Notes: generated from the sequence alone by a model not told the origin. 38,680 bases of DNA from Methylobacter sp. (GCA_002928495.1 PERF01000008.1:1-38680), one strand, 5' to 3'; shown: positions 1-10,280, counted from the first letter of the stretch. Numbers and translations: made by a program.

Positions 1-1254
1 CCTTCATCTCCAAGCCCTCAATCTCCTGCAACGATTTCCCAGCGATTCCCTGCAAATCGCCATACATGCCGACGGTGGCGTTCATCACCCGTTCGATTTG
101 CGCTTCGCGTTTGGCCCATTGCTTCATGATGGCTTTGCGTTCTTTGTCCAGGTCTTCTTGCATGGTGGAGAAGGCTTCGACGATGGCTTCTACGCGTTGT
201 TTGAAGCGCGGGCCGGTGAGGTATTGGTAGATCATTTCAGTTTTGCCGTGCTGGCCTTCGGCGGCGAGGCGGGCGAGGCCGATTTGCAGCAGGGTATGGC
301 GCAGGATGGTGGCGACGGGAAGCGCGGCGCGGGGGCTGGTGACCCAAATGCCGTCGATTTCTTCGAAGTTTTCTAACCTTTGGGCAAAGCATGGCTGACC
401 AGCACGGCGATGTCGGCTTTGGCGTTGCGCTGGTCTTCGCGTAGTTTCACCAGCCAGCTATCGCTCCAGTTTTTGGTACGTTTGGTTTCCCATAAAATCA
501 TGCCGCTGATTTGTCCGGTGGCGCTGATGACGCGTTGCAGGGCATCGCCACCGAACTCGCCTTTGGCGACGGGTTCGATGGCATCAAACGGGAATTTTGC
601 CCGCAGCATGGCTTCTAGTTCTAGTTCTTGCACTTCGCCTTGCAATTGTTGCGAGCCTTGTTCGGCTTTGCGTTTGAGTTCTTCGATTTTTTGTTGCATG
701 GCGGCTATGGTCTGTTCGCGCTCCTGCACTTTTAAGTTGAGGTTGTCTTCGGCTTCGCGTTTGGCTTGGGCGCGGACTTCGGCGAGGCCGTCTTGGATGC
801 GTTTGGCGACGGTCAATTCCAGTTCGCGCTTGGCATCGTCGAGTTCGCGCTGTTTTTTGATGAGTTCGGCTTGGGCTTGTTGAGCTTCGGCAAGTTTGGC
901 TTCGCGGCTTTTGAGTACTTGGTTTAGGTCTTGTAGTTCCTGGCTTTTAGCTTCCAGCTCAGCAGCAACCGCTAGTTTTGCTTTTCTACTCTCTTCTTCA
1001 ATAAGCTGTTTACGAGCCGATTTAAGCTGAGCTTCTACTTGTTCTGTTACTTGGCGCTCTAAGGTTTTTTGGGCTTCTAACAATTGTTGTTGCTTAAGAA
1101 GCAGACCTTGCTCCCGCTCTAATATGTTGCGATCTTTTTCTCGTAGTTGTTCTTCGAATTGCTGGCGGGTAGCCGCTAAAAGCGGAGCCGCCAAGGATTC
1201 AGTCAACCGGATTTCAGTGGCGCAGTTGGGGCAAGTGATTGTTGGTTCGGTCAT
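1..1254 (-). pseudogene. DUF2130 domain protein, frameshifted, 3' end cut by window
   Basis: The N-terminal part (373-1254) begins MTEPTITCPNC, with one CxxC pair, followed by a long Glu/Lys/Gln-rich coiled coil (about residues 30-215) and the start of the conserved DUF2130 domain (AKFPFDAIEPV, GDALQRV, WETKRTKNWSDSWL). The frame stops at ALPKG-TAG, but the -1 frame of bases 1-366 continues without a stop as LENFEEIDGIWVTSPRAALP through GLARLAAEGQHGKTEMIYQY to IEGLEMK, which is the rest of the family domain. One missing base near 366 restores the gene. The family is widespread, and its molecular function is not settled. Only a few C-terminal residues should lie beyond base 1. An assembly indel is as likely as a real mutation. 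The start is the ATG at 1254, with only a weak SD. Confidence 0.8.
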
Positions 1255-1810
1255 AGCTTTTTATTCTTGAAATGTGATGATGTTGAACATTATCCTTAAT
1301 CCAGAGCTTAGTCGCTAACGATGGAGATCAAATAAAACCCTAAATTTGATGGGTGGGTTAACTCTCTAAACTGAATTCCAAACGTTACTTAAACAAAAAT
1401 GCCGGGCGCGCGCCGTCCGTTCTCACGCATAATTCGAAATATACAAAGTGGGCAAAATAACTTGCCTAGTCTACGCATCTAAAACCCCTAACCAGCCAAT
1501 TTATCCAACGTTGCAAAGCGTTTTTAGACTAGCCGCGTGGTTAGGTGGCGAGGAAGTGTGCTGGCATCTTCTTCCGCCAAGGCTTGCGTAGAAACTTCAA
1601 ATATCAGTTTATTCAGGCTAATGTTGCGCAGTCTGGCGGTTTGTTTCAGGCGTTCCGCCATGTTGTCCGGTAAGACCCATGGATAAAATGGTCATGATTT
1701 TAATAACCTCTTGAGCGAGTCGAGATTTCGCATCAACGCATCAATGTTTTGTAGCACCGTCAAACAGCAAAAATTTTTCGAAATGGCTGGCAAACCTTTT
1801 CCAGCCTATG
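1255..1810. other. Intergenic stretch with decayed antitoxin
   Basis: This 556-base gap between the DUF2130 gene and the BrnA-like gene contains no intact gene. Its only recognisable content is the ribbon-helix-helix remnant at 1524-1695, listed separately. I found no toxin partner downstream of it; the minus-strand sequence 1255-1520 is broken by stops in all frames. Confidence 0.6.
1524..1695 (-). pseudogene. Ribbon-helix-helix antitoxin remnant
   Basis: The minus strand from the ATG at 1695 reads MTILSMG and then, one base out of frame, LPDNMAERLKQTARLRNISL NKLIFEVSTQALAEEDA. That is the typical N-terminal strand and two helices of an Arc/CopG-type DNA-binding antitoxin. The frame meets TAA at 1524-1526, and the same frame continues past it as KRFATLDKLAG before the next stop, resembling the usual C-terminal tail of such proteins. 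There are therefore two lesions, a frame change near 1673 and a nonsense codon, which suggests true decay and not one indel. An alternative is a 45-residue protein starting at the internal ATG (1661). The ORF track missed it because it is short. Confidence 0.45.
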
Positions 1811-2032
1811 CTACGGATGCTTGATTTCTTCCTGCATGGCTTGCCTCAGCACCTCATTAATGCGCGTTTGATAGCCCCTGCCCTGACTTTTGTACCAGGC
1901 AATGACATCGGCATCTATGCGAAGGGTCAGTTGTTGTTTGACGGGGCGGGAAAATCGGCCTCGCTCGGCTTCGCGCCATTGTTCCGGGGTGGCGGCGGGT
2001 ATGTCTGAATAGTCTATTTGTTCGTCCGGCAT
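1811..2032 (-). CDS. BrnA/DUF4415-like antitoxin, orphan
   Basis: This 73-residue protein has an acidic N-terminus (DEQIDYSDIPAATPEQW) and a C-terminal ribbon-helix-helix domain: the strand QQLTLRIDADVIAWYKSQG, then GYQTRINEVLRQAM. That is the architecture of BrnA-type antitoxins, which bind their own promoter and neutralise the RNase BrnT. In the usual operon brnT lies immediately upstream, but here only about 30 bases separate the start from the PIN-like gene and no BrnT-like frame is present. It may be an orphan antitoxin, or it may work with the upstream PIN/NYN protein on the same strand. The family call is good; the partnership is inference. Confidence 0.75.
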   Translation of the reverse strand: MPDEQIDYSDIPAATPEQWREAERGRFSRPVKQQLTLRIDADVIAWYKSQGRGYQTRINEVLRQAMQEEIKHP

Positions 2033-2061
2033 CGCTGAAAGGTTTGCTAGGTTATTGAGTT

Positions 2062-2655
2062 CTAAAAGTTATAGTTAATTGTATTATTAGTTTCAGAAAT
2101 CATTTTGCGTGCAAAAAGTAAATCAATAATATGAACAATCTCGGTTTGGGCAATTTTTTTCTGAAACATTGAATGAATATGCTGGTTTAATGTTGTTAAC
2201 TTTCTGGGTCTGGATTTCTTTTCAATTTTACCGAGTAATTCTACTGCCCGTTTGAAATTGACATCTTCCTCGGCAGTAATTTCAGTGACTGATTTAGTAC
2301 CCAGCTCCAACATGCTGTTTACGCGTTTGCATTTCAGACCGTTTTTGTTTAAAAACTTAAGCAAAGGATCAAAGCCTTTGTCTTTAGATAATACGATGTA
2401 GTGAAATTTTGGGCTGTTTTCTGCCGCCCGGCCAAGGTAGAAAGCGATAAAGAAATCCAACGCATTGGGGCCGATGCCATCAACCTTTTGCCATTCTAAA
2501 CGGTTACCGAATGCCTGGGCGTTTGCCACTAGTTCAATAGGAACCGTTTTTTGATTTGCCCCTACAAAAATGACAATTTTGAAATTTTCATCCAGCATTG
2601 TTAAATCGATTTGCTGTACATTTTCAAAATCAACCAAGAGTAATTTTTGACTCAT
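2062..2655 (-). CDS. PIN/NYN-like domain protein
   Basis: This 197-residue protein appears to contain an N-terminal PIN/NYN-type nuclease fold (about residues 1-115), with acidic residues at the expected places: LLVDFENVQ, GPNALDFFIAFYLG and IVLSKDKGFDPLLKFL. These patterns match the metal-binding Asp cluster of the NYN/PIN superfamily, whose members cleave RNA. The C-terminal part (KSRPRKLTTLNQHIHSMFQK onward) is basic and may bind nucleic acid. I chose the ATG of MSQKLLLVD at 2655 over the upstream TTG. It lies just upstream of the BrnA-like gene on the same strand, so a toxin-antitoxin-like pairing is possible but unproven. Local AT content is higher than in the neighbouring housekeeping genes, which may mean acquisition. 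Confidence 0.65.
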   Translation of the reverse strand: MSQKLLLVDFENVQQIDLTMLDENFKIVIFVGANQKTVPIELVANAQAFGNRLEWQKVDGIGPNALDFFIAFYLGRAAENSPKFHYIVLSKDKGFDPLLKFLNKNGLKCKRVNSMLELGTKSVTEITAEEDVNFKRAVELLGKIEKKSRPRKLTTLNQHIHSMFQKKIAQTEIVHIIDLLFARKMISETNNTINYNF

Positions 2656-2811
2656 TATCAATTACCAATCCCTCAATCGGCCAGGATGAGTTGTCCATAG
2701 CCGAACTCTATTTATTCAACCGTAAATATTGGGACGCTAAAACTATAGCGGCCCAAAGCTATGCCTGCCACGCTAGGGTTTAAGTATAGTCGATAGTTTT
2801 TTTAATCAATC

Positions 2812-3683
2812 TCAACCCAATCCATAATCCAACGCAATGCCCGCAAAAACCGCGAAACCAAACCAATTATTGTTCAAAAACGCTTTAAAGCATTTGGCTT
2901 TTTCGCGGTGGAAAATCAATATCTGCTGGTAAATCGAGAGCCCGCCGGCGGCGGCTAAACCGGCGTAATAAAACCCACCCAGGTGCTTTATTAAGCCGAC
3001 GGCAACCAGCAAGCCGACAATCACCACTTGCAATGCAGCCATGATGTGGCGGTCGTAGTCGCCGAACAAGATGGCGGTGGACTTGACGCCGATTTTTAAA
3101 TCGTCGTCTTTATCGACCATGGCGTACATGGTGTCGTACACCAAGGCCCATAACATCACGGCGGCGTATAACACCCAGGCCACAGCCGGTATGCTGCCGG
3201 TTTGTGCGCTGAATGCCATGGGCACCGCCCAGCCGAAAGCCATGCCTAAATACGCCTGAGGTAGCTGGGTATAGCGTTTCATGAACGGGTAGCTGGCGGC
3301 CAGAAACGCGCCGGCAAACGACAAGGCAATGGTGAGGGTGTTGAGCAGCAACACCAGGGCAAATGCGGTCAAGCACAGCACAGCAAACAACACCAGCGCT
3401 TCTTTAGGGGCGACTTTGCCTGCGGCGATGGGCCGTAATTTTGTGCGCTCTACGTGAGGGTCGAAATCGCGGTCGGCGTAATCGTTAATCACGCAGCCGG
3501 CGGCGCGCATTAAAATCACGCCTAGAAAGAATACGCTGAACACCAACGCATCGGGCTTGCCGTCGGCAGCTATCCACAACGCCCACAGCGTAGGCCAAAG
3601 CAAGATCAAAATGCCTATGGGGCGGTCAAAACGGGCTAAGAGCCAGTATGTCTGGCGCGGTCTTTTAAGGTGGCGGTCAACAC
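2812..3683 (-). CDS. ubiA: 4-hydroxybenzoate polyprenyltransferase UbiA, apparent N-terminal frameshift
   Basis: UbiA attaches the polyprenyl tail to 4-hydroxybenzoate in ubiquinone synthesis, in the inner membrane. Both Asp-rich prenyl-diphosphate/Mg motifs are present: [19 protein letters not shown] and [17 protein letters not shown]. Several hydrophobic helices lie around them. The ORF track starts at a TTG (3609), giving only 265 aa and losing the conserved N-terminus. In the same frame upstream one reads [16 protein letters not shown], a typical UbiA start, with no start codon before it. A GTG at 3683 in the neighbouring frame reads [10 protein letters not shown] and joins it if one base is restored near 3650. 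The repaired length is about 290 aa, normal for the family. A single-base assembly deletion is the simplest explanation. Confidence 0.85.
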
Positions 3684-3770
3684 AAATTACCTGCGGCTAT
3701 TGGGCTTTAAATTAAGGGTTTTTCGAGTATGTTATTATAAATCCAATATTGAATGGAGCGGGGAGAGCGC

Positions 3771-5072
<1,302 letters not shown>

Positions 5073-5080
5073 ATGCGGCC

Positions 5081-5782
5081 ATGCAACAACTTCCCCTGCA
5101 ATTTGAGTTCAAAGGCAACGAAAATTTCGGCAATTTCTATCCTGAAAATAACCAGGAGTTGCTGGAACAGCTTAAAAATTGCAGTGCCGGTAACGGCCAG
5201 CCCTTCATTTTTCTGCACGGCCAAAGCGGACACGGCAAAACTCATCTTTTGCATGCCAGTTGCAAGCACGCTCAACAGCAGGGGCGCTCATCGTTTTATC
5301 TGGGCTTCACCGGGTCGCCGCTGGCCGAGCCCGAGATTGTAACCGGTTTGGAAAACTACGATCTGGTGTGCCTGGACGATATAGACCGTATTGCCGGAGA
5401 TTCCGTCTGGGAATTGGCGATTTTCAATCTGTATAACCAGTTACAGGGTTTAGGGCATGCCTTGATTGTCGCCTCCAGCCTGAAACCCAACAAAGCGCAA
5501 TTTAGCTTGCCGGACTTAAGAACCCGGCTCAACTGGGGGCTCACTTTAAGTGTTAACAGCTTAAGCGATACCGGCAAAATCGCCGCGTTAACCCTACGCG
5601 CCGGGCAAATGGGCCTGGAAATCCCGCCCGCCGCCGGGCAATTTTTGCTGACGCACTACCACCGCAATCTGGCTTCCCTGTGGACACTGCTGGAACAACT
5701 GGACCGCGCCACCCTGGCCGCGCAGCGCAAACTCACGGTACCGTTTTTAAAACAATTTCTCACCAACAACCATGACTTGTAA
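5081..5782 (+). CDS. hda: DnaA-homologous regulator Hda
   Basis: Hda, together with the DNA-loaded sliding clamp, stimulates ATP hydrolysis by DnaA and so prevents re-initiation of replication. The N-terminal QQLPLQFEF is a clamp-binding motif of the QL[SP]LxF type. The AAA+ domain follows, with Walker A HGQSGHGKTHLL and Walker B DLVCLDDIDRI. Further on are the DnaA-like SLKPNKAQFSLPDLRTRL with the box VII arginine, and the C-terminal lid with HYHRNLASLWTLLEQLD. The DNA-binding domain of DnaA is absent, as expected at 233 aa. Its stop overlaps the start of panE by 11 bases. Confidence 0.92.
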   Translation: MQQLPLQFEFKGNENFGNFYPENNQELLEQLKNCSAGNGQPFIFLHGQSGHGKTHLLHASCKHAQQQGRSSFYLGFTGSPLAEPEIVTGLENYDLVCLDDIDRIAGDSVWELAIFNLYNQLQGLGHALIVASSLKPNKAQFSLPDLRTRLNWGLTLSVNSLSDTGKIAALTLRAGQMGLEIPPAAGQFLLTHYHRNLASLWTLLEQLDRATLAAQRKLTVPFLKQFLTNNHDL

Positions 5783-6701
5783 GGTTCTGGTCGCCGGCGC
5801 AGGCGCCATCGGCGGGTTTTACGGCGCCTTGCTGGCCAAAGCCGGCTGCGAGGTCAGCGTGTTGTGCCGGTCGGGGTTTGATACCGTGAAACGACACGGT
5901 TTTCACATCGACAGCCACGACTTGGGACAATGGCAGTTCAAGCCGGCGCAAGTGCTGCAACACGCCGGCGATTACCAAGGCGATCCCGACTACATTCTGG
6001 TCTGCACCAAAGTTATTCCAAGCCTGGACCGAGCGGCACTGATACAGCCCGCGGTTAAAGCCAAAACCGCTATCGTGCTGATACAAAACGGCATTGCCAT
6101 CGAAAGCGAAATGCAAAGCGCTTTCCCCTGGCATGAAATTATCAGCGGCCTGGCGTTTATCTGCAGCAATCAAACCGCGCCCGGCGTTATCCGCCATCTG
6201 GCTTACGGCCGCCTGATTCTGGGCAACTGGCCGGTTTCGGTCAGCGACAAAACCTTGCAATTGAGCCAGCGCTTTAACCAAGCCGGTATCGAATGCCTAA
6301 CTACCGAAAACATCGTTGCCGGACGCTGGCAAAAATGCGTGTGGAATGCGCCGTTTAACCCCTTGTCCGTGCTTTCCGGCGGCTTGCCGACGCTGGCTAT
6401 TTTGCAAACCCAGGAAGCATTGGTGCGTGGCGTCATGCAGGAAGTATTCGATACCGCCAAGGCGCTGGGCTACCCCTTGCCCGACGACATCATAGACAAC
6501 AATATTGAGCGCACCTATAACATGCCACCCTACAAAACCAGCATGCTGCTGGATTTTGAACACGGGCGGCCCATGGAAACCGAAGCCATTTTAGGCAATA
6601 CCGTGCGCGCCGCCGAGCAACATGGCATTGCCTGCCCGCGCCTGCAATCGCTTTATGCCTTGATGCAACTACGGGAATTGCAAGTTAATTATTTACCGTA
6701 A
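5772..6701 (+). CDS. panE: 2-dehydropantoate 2-reductase (ketopantoate reductase)
   Basis: PanE reduces ketopantoate to pantoate with NADPH in pantothenate/CoA synthesis. The N-terminal Rossmann motif VAGAGAIGGFYGALLAKAG and the conserved LVCTKV lie in the nucleotide-binding half. ENIVAGRWQKCVWNAPFNPLS carries the catalytic Lys and Asn region. The C-terminal KTSMLLDFEHGRPMETEAI is the ApbA/PanE C-terminal signature, with the substrate-binding Ser. The length of 309 aa is normal. It overlaps hda by 11 bases. Its 3' end overlaps the convergent DUF3455 gene by 13 bases, so no terminator separates the two. Paralogues of PanE with other substrates exist, which limits certainty on substrate. Confidence 0.88.
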   Translation: MTCKVLVAGAGAIGGFYGALLAKAGCEVSVLCRSGFDTVKRHGFHIDSHDLGQWQFKPAQVLQHAGDYQGDPDYILVCTKVIPSLDRAALIQPAVKAKTAIVLIQNGIAIESEMQSAFPWHEIISGLAFICSNQTAPGVIRHLAYGRLILGNWPVSVSDKTLQLSQRFNQAGIECLTTENIVAGRWQKCVWNAPFNPLSVLSGGLPTLAILQTQEALVRGVMQEVFDTAKALGYPLPDDIIDNNIERTYNMPPYKTSMLLDFEHGRPMETEAILGNTVRAAEQHGIACPRLQSLYALMQLRELQVNYLP

Positions 6702-7206
6702 AAAACGTAATCGGCTTGGTAAGGCGAACGCTTTTCAGCGCCCGGATTGTTACTGCCGCAAGGCGTTGCCGGCGGCAAGCCCATTTGGGTATTAATACGG
6801 TTGATATAACTGACGTCGGCTAAAAAGCCTGCCCCGTTATGTTCAACCACTTCCAGCAACAACCAGGAAATCGCGCCTTCAGCTGACTTGTCGACCTTGG
6901 CCACAACGTTACCTCGCACCTTGCTGCCCGCTTTATACTCCCAAATCGGCCCGGCGTAATGATTGCCCACGATATTGCCGTTGTCGTCATAAAGCGCCGC
7001 ATCCGGCGCGGTCACTTTCCAGACGTATTGGCCTTGTCCAGCGTGCACTGGTAAATTTGATCGCCTTTGGCATGCACGGTTTGAAGTTGCCGGTAAGCTT
7101 CCGGCGGGCGAAGCGATTCCGGCAATTCGTCAATACCGGAAAAACAAGGTACAGACAAAACCACGGTCAAACAACCGGCCAGATATTTGTATTTACGCTT
7201 TACCAT
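6689..7206 (-). pseudogene. DUF3455 secreted protein, frameshifted
   Basis: Two overlapping minus-strand frames make one protein. The first (to about 7038) has a signal peptide (KYKYLAGCLTVVLSVPCFS), then LPESLRPPEAYRQLQTVHAK and GDQIYQCTL. The second (from about 7037) continues GQYVWKVTAPDAALYDDNGN, HYAGPIWEYKAGSKVRG, ISWLLLEV, INRIN and ends PYQADYVFYGK. This is the DUF3455 pattern, a family of unknown function. The span of 518 bases is two more than a multiple of three, so one restored base gives about 172 aa. The start codon overlaps the stop of the upstream SDR gene (ATGGTAA), so they are probably co-transcribed. The frameshift may be a sequencing indel. Confidence 0.8.
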
Positions 7207-7895
7207 GGCATCACCTTACCGTCATATTTTAAAAAGCTACCGGTTTGCGCCATGTTAAATTGCTCGATAACCGAGCGCATGCCGGTAATGCACTCATCCG
7301 CTTCGATTAAGGCGTTGGGGCCACCCATATCGGTTTTCACCCAGCCCGGATGAAAAATGATCACGCCGACATTGCGCGCTTTTAAATCCAGCGATAAAGC
7401 CTTTAATGCCGCGTTCAAAGCCGCCTTGCTGGAGCGGTAAAATACGCTGCCGCCGCTGGTATTGTCGGCCATGCTGCCCATTAAACTACTAATACCAACA
7501 ATCAGTTTCCGTTCACTGCGCGATACTTGCGGTAAAAACGCCTCCGCCATTTTCAACGGCGCTTGCGTGTTCACCCAAAACGACCGGCTCCAGGCCGGGT
7601 AATCGAAATGCCCGAAAGCGTTATCACGCTGGTCGGCATAAATCCCGGCATTGTTGATCAAAACATCGATGCCGGCATCGGCCAATTTGGCCGAAAGAGC
7701 GTCGATTTGTGCAAAATCAGCCACATCCAAGGCTTCTATCACAACATTGGAGTAATTTTGGCTCAGTAACTGCAATTCGCTAGCTTGCTGCGGCGACCGG
7801 CAACACGCAATAACTTGCCAGCCTTCCGCGCCGTACTGACGGCAAAACTCCAACCCTAAACCTCGGTTCGCACCGGTCACTAAAACGGTTGCCAT
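7200..7895 (-). CDS. Short-chain dehydrogenase/reductase
   Basis: This is a 231-residue classical SDR that should oxidise or reduce an alcohol/carbonyl with NAD(P)H. The Rossmann motif TGANRGLGLEF is near the N-terminus, ALDVADF marks the adenine contact and NNAGIYA the conserved NNAG. The catalytic Ser is in GISSLMGS and the catalytic Tyr-Lys in YRSSKAALN; HPGWVKTDMGG follows. It resembles the C-factor/carbonyl-reductase-like SDR group; the substrate is unknown. I use the ATG of MATVLVTGA at 7895 because GGGAGGAAGATT precedes it. The longer ORF-track start would lie inside the sodB terminator hairpin. Its stop overlaps the DUF3455 start. Confidence 0.88.
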   Translation of the reverse strand: MATVLVTGANRGLGLEFCRQYGAEGWQVIACCRSPQQASELQLLSQNYSNVVIEALDVADFAQIDALSAKLADAGIDVLINNAGIYADQRDNAFGHFDYPAWSRSFWVNTQAPLKMAEAFLPQVSRSERKLIVGISSLMGSMADNTSGGSVFYRSSKAALNAALKALSLDLKARNVGVIIFHPGWVKTDMGGPNALIEADECITGMRSVIEQFNMAQTGSFLKYDGKVMPW

Positions 7896-7910
7896 AATCT
7901 TCCTCCCATA

Positions 7911-7946
7911 AAAAAACCTCTGCATCTTACGATACAGAGGTTTTTT
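7911..7946 (-). terminator. Rho-independent terminator of sodB
   Basis: AAAAAACCTCTG (7911-7922) and CAGAGGTTTTTT (7935-7946) form a perfect hairpin with a 12-base loop and run into a T tract on either strand. It lies 16 bases after the sodB stop and just upstream of the SDR SD, so it most likely ends sodB transcription. The SDR gene would then need its own promoter or readthrough. Confidence 0.85.
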
Positions 7947-7962
7947 AGGTCACTGTTTTGAT

Positions 7963-8544
7963 TTAAGCAGCGAAATTTTTCGCGGCGAATTCCCAGTTAA
8001 CCAGATTCCAAAACGCTTCCAAATACGCCGGGCGAGCGTTGCGGTAATCGATGTAATAAGCATGTTCCCAGACATCGCAAGTCAACAACGGGGTTTGGCC
8101 GGAAGTCAACGGTGTTGCCGCATTGCTGGAGCTGACCAGGGCCAGGCTGCCGTCGGCGTCTTTCACCAGCCAAGCCCAGCCGGAACCGAACGTGGTGATT
8201 GCGGTTTTAGTGAATTCTTCTCTAAACGCGGCAAACGAACCGAATTTGGCGTATAAAGCATCGGCAAAGGCGCCGGTTGGCTGGCCGCCGCCGTTTGGCG
8301 ATAAGCTGTTCCAATAAAACGTGTGATTCCAAACTTGCGCGGCGTTGTTAAAAATACCGCCGGAGGATTTCATGACGATTTCTTCCAGTGAAAGACCTTC
8401 AAACTCAGTGCCTGGAACCAGATTGTTCAAATTGGTAACATAGGTTTGATGGTGTTTGCCGTAATGGTATTCCAGAGTCTCTTCTGAAATATGGGGGGCC
8501 AAAGCATTTTTTGCATAAGGTAACGCAGGAAGTTCGAAAGCCAT
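7963..8544 (-). CDS. sodB: Superoxide dismutase [Fe]
   Basis: This cytoplasmic enzyme converts superoxide to oxygen and peroxide. All four metal ligands are visible: His27 (YHYGKHH), His74 (VWNHTFYW), Asp157 and His161 ([14 protein letters not shown]). The iron-type signatures [14 protein letters not shown] and [13 protein letters not shown] favour Fe over Mn. The length of 193 aa is normal. The start is supported by an AATGGAGAACTAAA SD. A strong hairpin terminator follows the stop. Confidence 0.95.
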   Translation of the reverse strand: MAFELPALPYAKNALAPHISEETLEYHYGKHHQTYVTNLNNLVPGTEFEGLSLEEIVMKSSGGIFNNAAQVWNHTFYWNSLSPNGGGQPTGAFADALYAKFGSFAAFREEFTKTAITTFGSGWAWLVKDADGSLALVSSSNAATPLTSGQTPLLTCDVWEHAYYIDYRNARPAYLEAFWNLVNWEFAAKNFAA

Positions 8545-8714
8545 TTTAGTTCTCCATTTGTGAATTGTTTATACCCGTCAAAAAACAAATACCAATTAAT
8601 TTGATATAGTACAACTTTACCATGCCGGACTATGAAAACAAAGCCACAATCAAGGCTTGTAGGCCTGTTTCATGGACTGGGGCAACCTAAACTTCAACAC
8701 TTGAATCCTAAAAA

Positions 8715-8945
8715 ATGTCTGAGAAATCTCCTGTCCTCATTGATGTCATTGCCGGCACCACGTATTCCTGGTGCAGCTGCGGTTTAGCCGAAACCATGCC
8801 GATATGCGACGGCACCCACAAACAAAAATCCGATAAGCGGTCAGTCAAATTTACTCCGGAAGCAAACGGCCAGGTTTGGTTGTGCATGTGCACAAAAACG
8901 CAAAACCCGCCGTATTGCGACGGCAGCCACTCGCACGAAAATTAA
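8715..8945 (+). CDS. Tandem CDGSH iron-sulfur protein
   Basis: This 76-residue protein has two CDGSH-type [2Fe-2S] sites: CSCGLAETMPICDGTH (about residues 20-35) and CMCTKTQNPPYCDGSH (about 57-72). Each keeps the three Cys and one His ligands, so each half can hold a mitoNEET-like cluster. Tandem small CDGSH proteins are found in many bacteria, where roles in redox or cluster transfer are suspected but not fixed. It lies four bases before the CYTH gene and is probably co-transcribed with it. The SD before the start is weak. Confidence 0.9.
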   Translation: MSEKSPVLIDVIAGTTYSWCSCGLAETMPICDGTHKQKSDKRSVKFTPEANGQVWLCMCTKTQNPPYCDGSHSHEN

Positions 8946-8949
8946 CACC

Positions 8950-9426
8950 ATGGCGCTAGAAATCGAACATAAATTTCTGCTTGCCGACGACAGTTGGCGG
9001 CCGTTAGTCAGTCGCTCGGTTTATTTCAAACAAGGCTATCTCAGCTCGGCATCCACCAGTTCAATCCGCGTGCGTATTGGCGGCGGCCAGGCCTGGCTGA
9101 ACCTGAAAAGCGCCACCATCGGAAATAACCGCCTGGAATATGAATACGAAATCCCGCTGGCCGATGCCCAGGAGATCCTGGATAACCTATGCAAACGCCC
9201 CTTGGTGGAAAAACAACGGCATTATGTCGATTACCAGGGGCATATTTGGGAAATAGATGAATTTTTGGGCGACAATGCCGGTCTTATCGTCGCCGAGATC
9301 GAGCTTGACCGCATCGATCAAGATTTTCCCAAACCGTCCTGGATAGGCGAAGAAGTCACCCATGATTTGCGTTATTACAACAACAATCTGGCTAACAATC
9401 CGTACTCAAGTTGGAAAAAAAGCTAA
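8950..9426 (+). CDS. CYTH domain triphosphate tunnel protein
   Basis: This 158-residue protein begins MALEIEHKFLL, the ExExK signature of the CYTH (triphosphate tunnel) fold. The strands RVRIGGGQAWLNLKS, RLEYEYEIPLADA, YVDYQGHIWEIDEFLGDNAGL and VAEIELDRIDQDF carry the alternating acidic and basic residues that line the tunnel. Short single-domain bacterial members hydrolyse inorganic triphosphate or thiamine triphosphate; adenylate cyclase activity of the class IV type is less likely at this length. It follows the CDGSH gene closely. Confidence 0.88.
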   Translation: MALEIEHKFLLADDSWRPLVSRSVYFKQGYLSSASTSSIRVRIGGGQAWLNLKSATIGNNRLEYEYEIPLADAQEILDNLCKRPLVEKQRHYVDYQGHIWEIDEFLGDNAGLIVAEIELDRIDQDFPKPSWIGEEVTHDLRYYNNNLANNPYSSWKKS

Positions 9427-9478
9427 TTATTTCAAAAAGCCATTGAATGCAACGGCGATTTATTCTATATTTTGTTGT

Positions 9479-10165
9479 ATGAAAAAAATCGCATTTGTTG
9501 TTTTGTTGCTTTTTGCCAACTCACTGTGCATGGCAGCGAGTCTTAACGACTCCCTAAACCGCATCGAAAGCGCGTGGGCGGAGGTTTACTACAGTAACAA
9601 CAATAATAAACCCGAGGTTTATCTCAAGCTGCTGCAACAAGCCAAGGATTTATCTAGCCAATACCCGCAAGCGGCCGAGCCTTTGATCTGGCAAGCTATT
9701 TTGATCGCTACCAACGCTGATCACCAGGATGCGGTGTCCGCGCTGGACGCGATTTACGAGGCCCGTAAATTACTCAACCAAGCCATTGCCACCGACCCCA
9801 AAGCCTTAGGCGGCTCTGCCTACGTAACCTTGGGCACGCTTTACTACATGGCGCCCAAATGGCCATTAGCTTTTGGCGATACTGAAGAAGCCAAAAAACT
9901 GCTGGAAACTGCTTTGGAAATTAATCCGGACGGCATAGACAGCAACTATTTTTACGGCGACTTTCTGTTATCGCTGGACCAGCACGAGCAAGCCGCCCGG
10001 TATTTTGAAAAAGCCCTCAACGCCCCGATCAGAAAAGAGCAGACTTATGCCGACAGGCAACTGCAATCGGAGGCGCGTATAGCGTTAAAAAATGCCCAAC
10101 AACATAAAATCAGCAAAGGCCGGACTATTTTTCACTCTTTATTAAGCACGGTCAGCCTCAACTAG
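9479..10165 (+). CDS. Secreted TPR-repeat protein
   Basis: I start at the ATG at 9479 because it gives a clear signal peptide, MKKIAFVVLLLFANSLCMA, ending before ASLNDSLNRI. The ORF-track start lies inside the CYTH gene. The mature part (about 210 aa) is helical with TPR-like repeats: YLKLLQQAKDLSSQYPQAAEPLIWQA, ARKLLNQAIATDPKALGGSAYVTLGTLYY and AKKLLETALEINPDGIDSNYFYGDFLLSLDQ. The last pair contains the best TPR consensus. It is likely a periplasmic scaffold or assembly factor of unknown partner. No strong SD is visible. Confidence 0.75.
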   Translation: MKKIAFVVLLLFANSLCMAASLNDSLNRIESAWAEVYYSNNNNKPEVYLKLLQQAKDLSSQYPQAAEPLIWQAILIATNADHQDAVSALDAIYEARKLLNQAIATDPKALGGSAYVTLGTLYYMAPKWPLAFGDTEEAKKLLETALEINPDGIDSNYFYGDFLLSLDQHEQAARYFEKALNAPIRKEQTYADRQLQSEARIALKNAQQHKISKGRTIFHSLLSTVSLN

Positions 10166-10280
10166 CACAATAGTTAAATACCACAAACACAGCCTACCGG
10201 TTTTTAATCAGGGCTGAGTTTCTGTTAAACTATGCTGATAACACCAAATAATAATTAACTCTTAAACCCTGGTGATCGTT

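Noticed and set aside
98-883. Plus-strand ORFs 98-376 and 380-883
   Set aside because: They are antisense to the DUF2130 gene, which is clearly coding on the minus strand; composition is Ser/Arg/Leu-rich shadow sequence.
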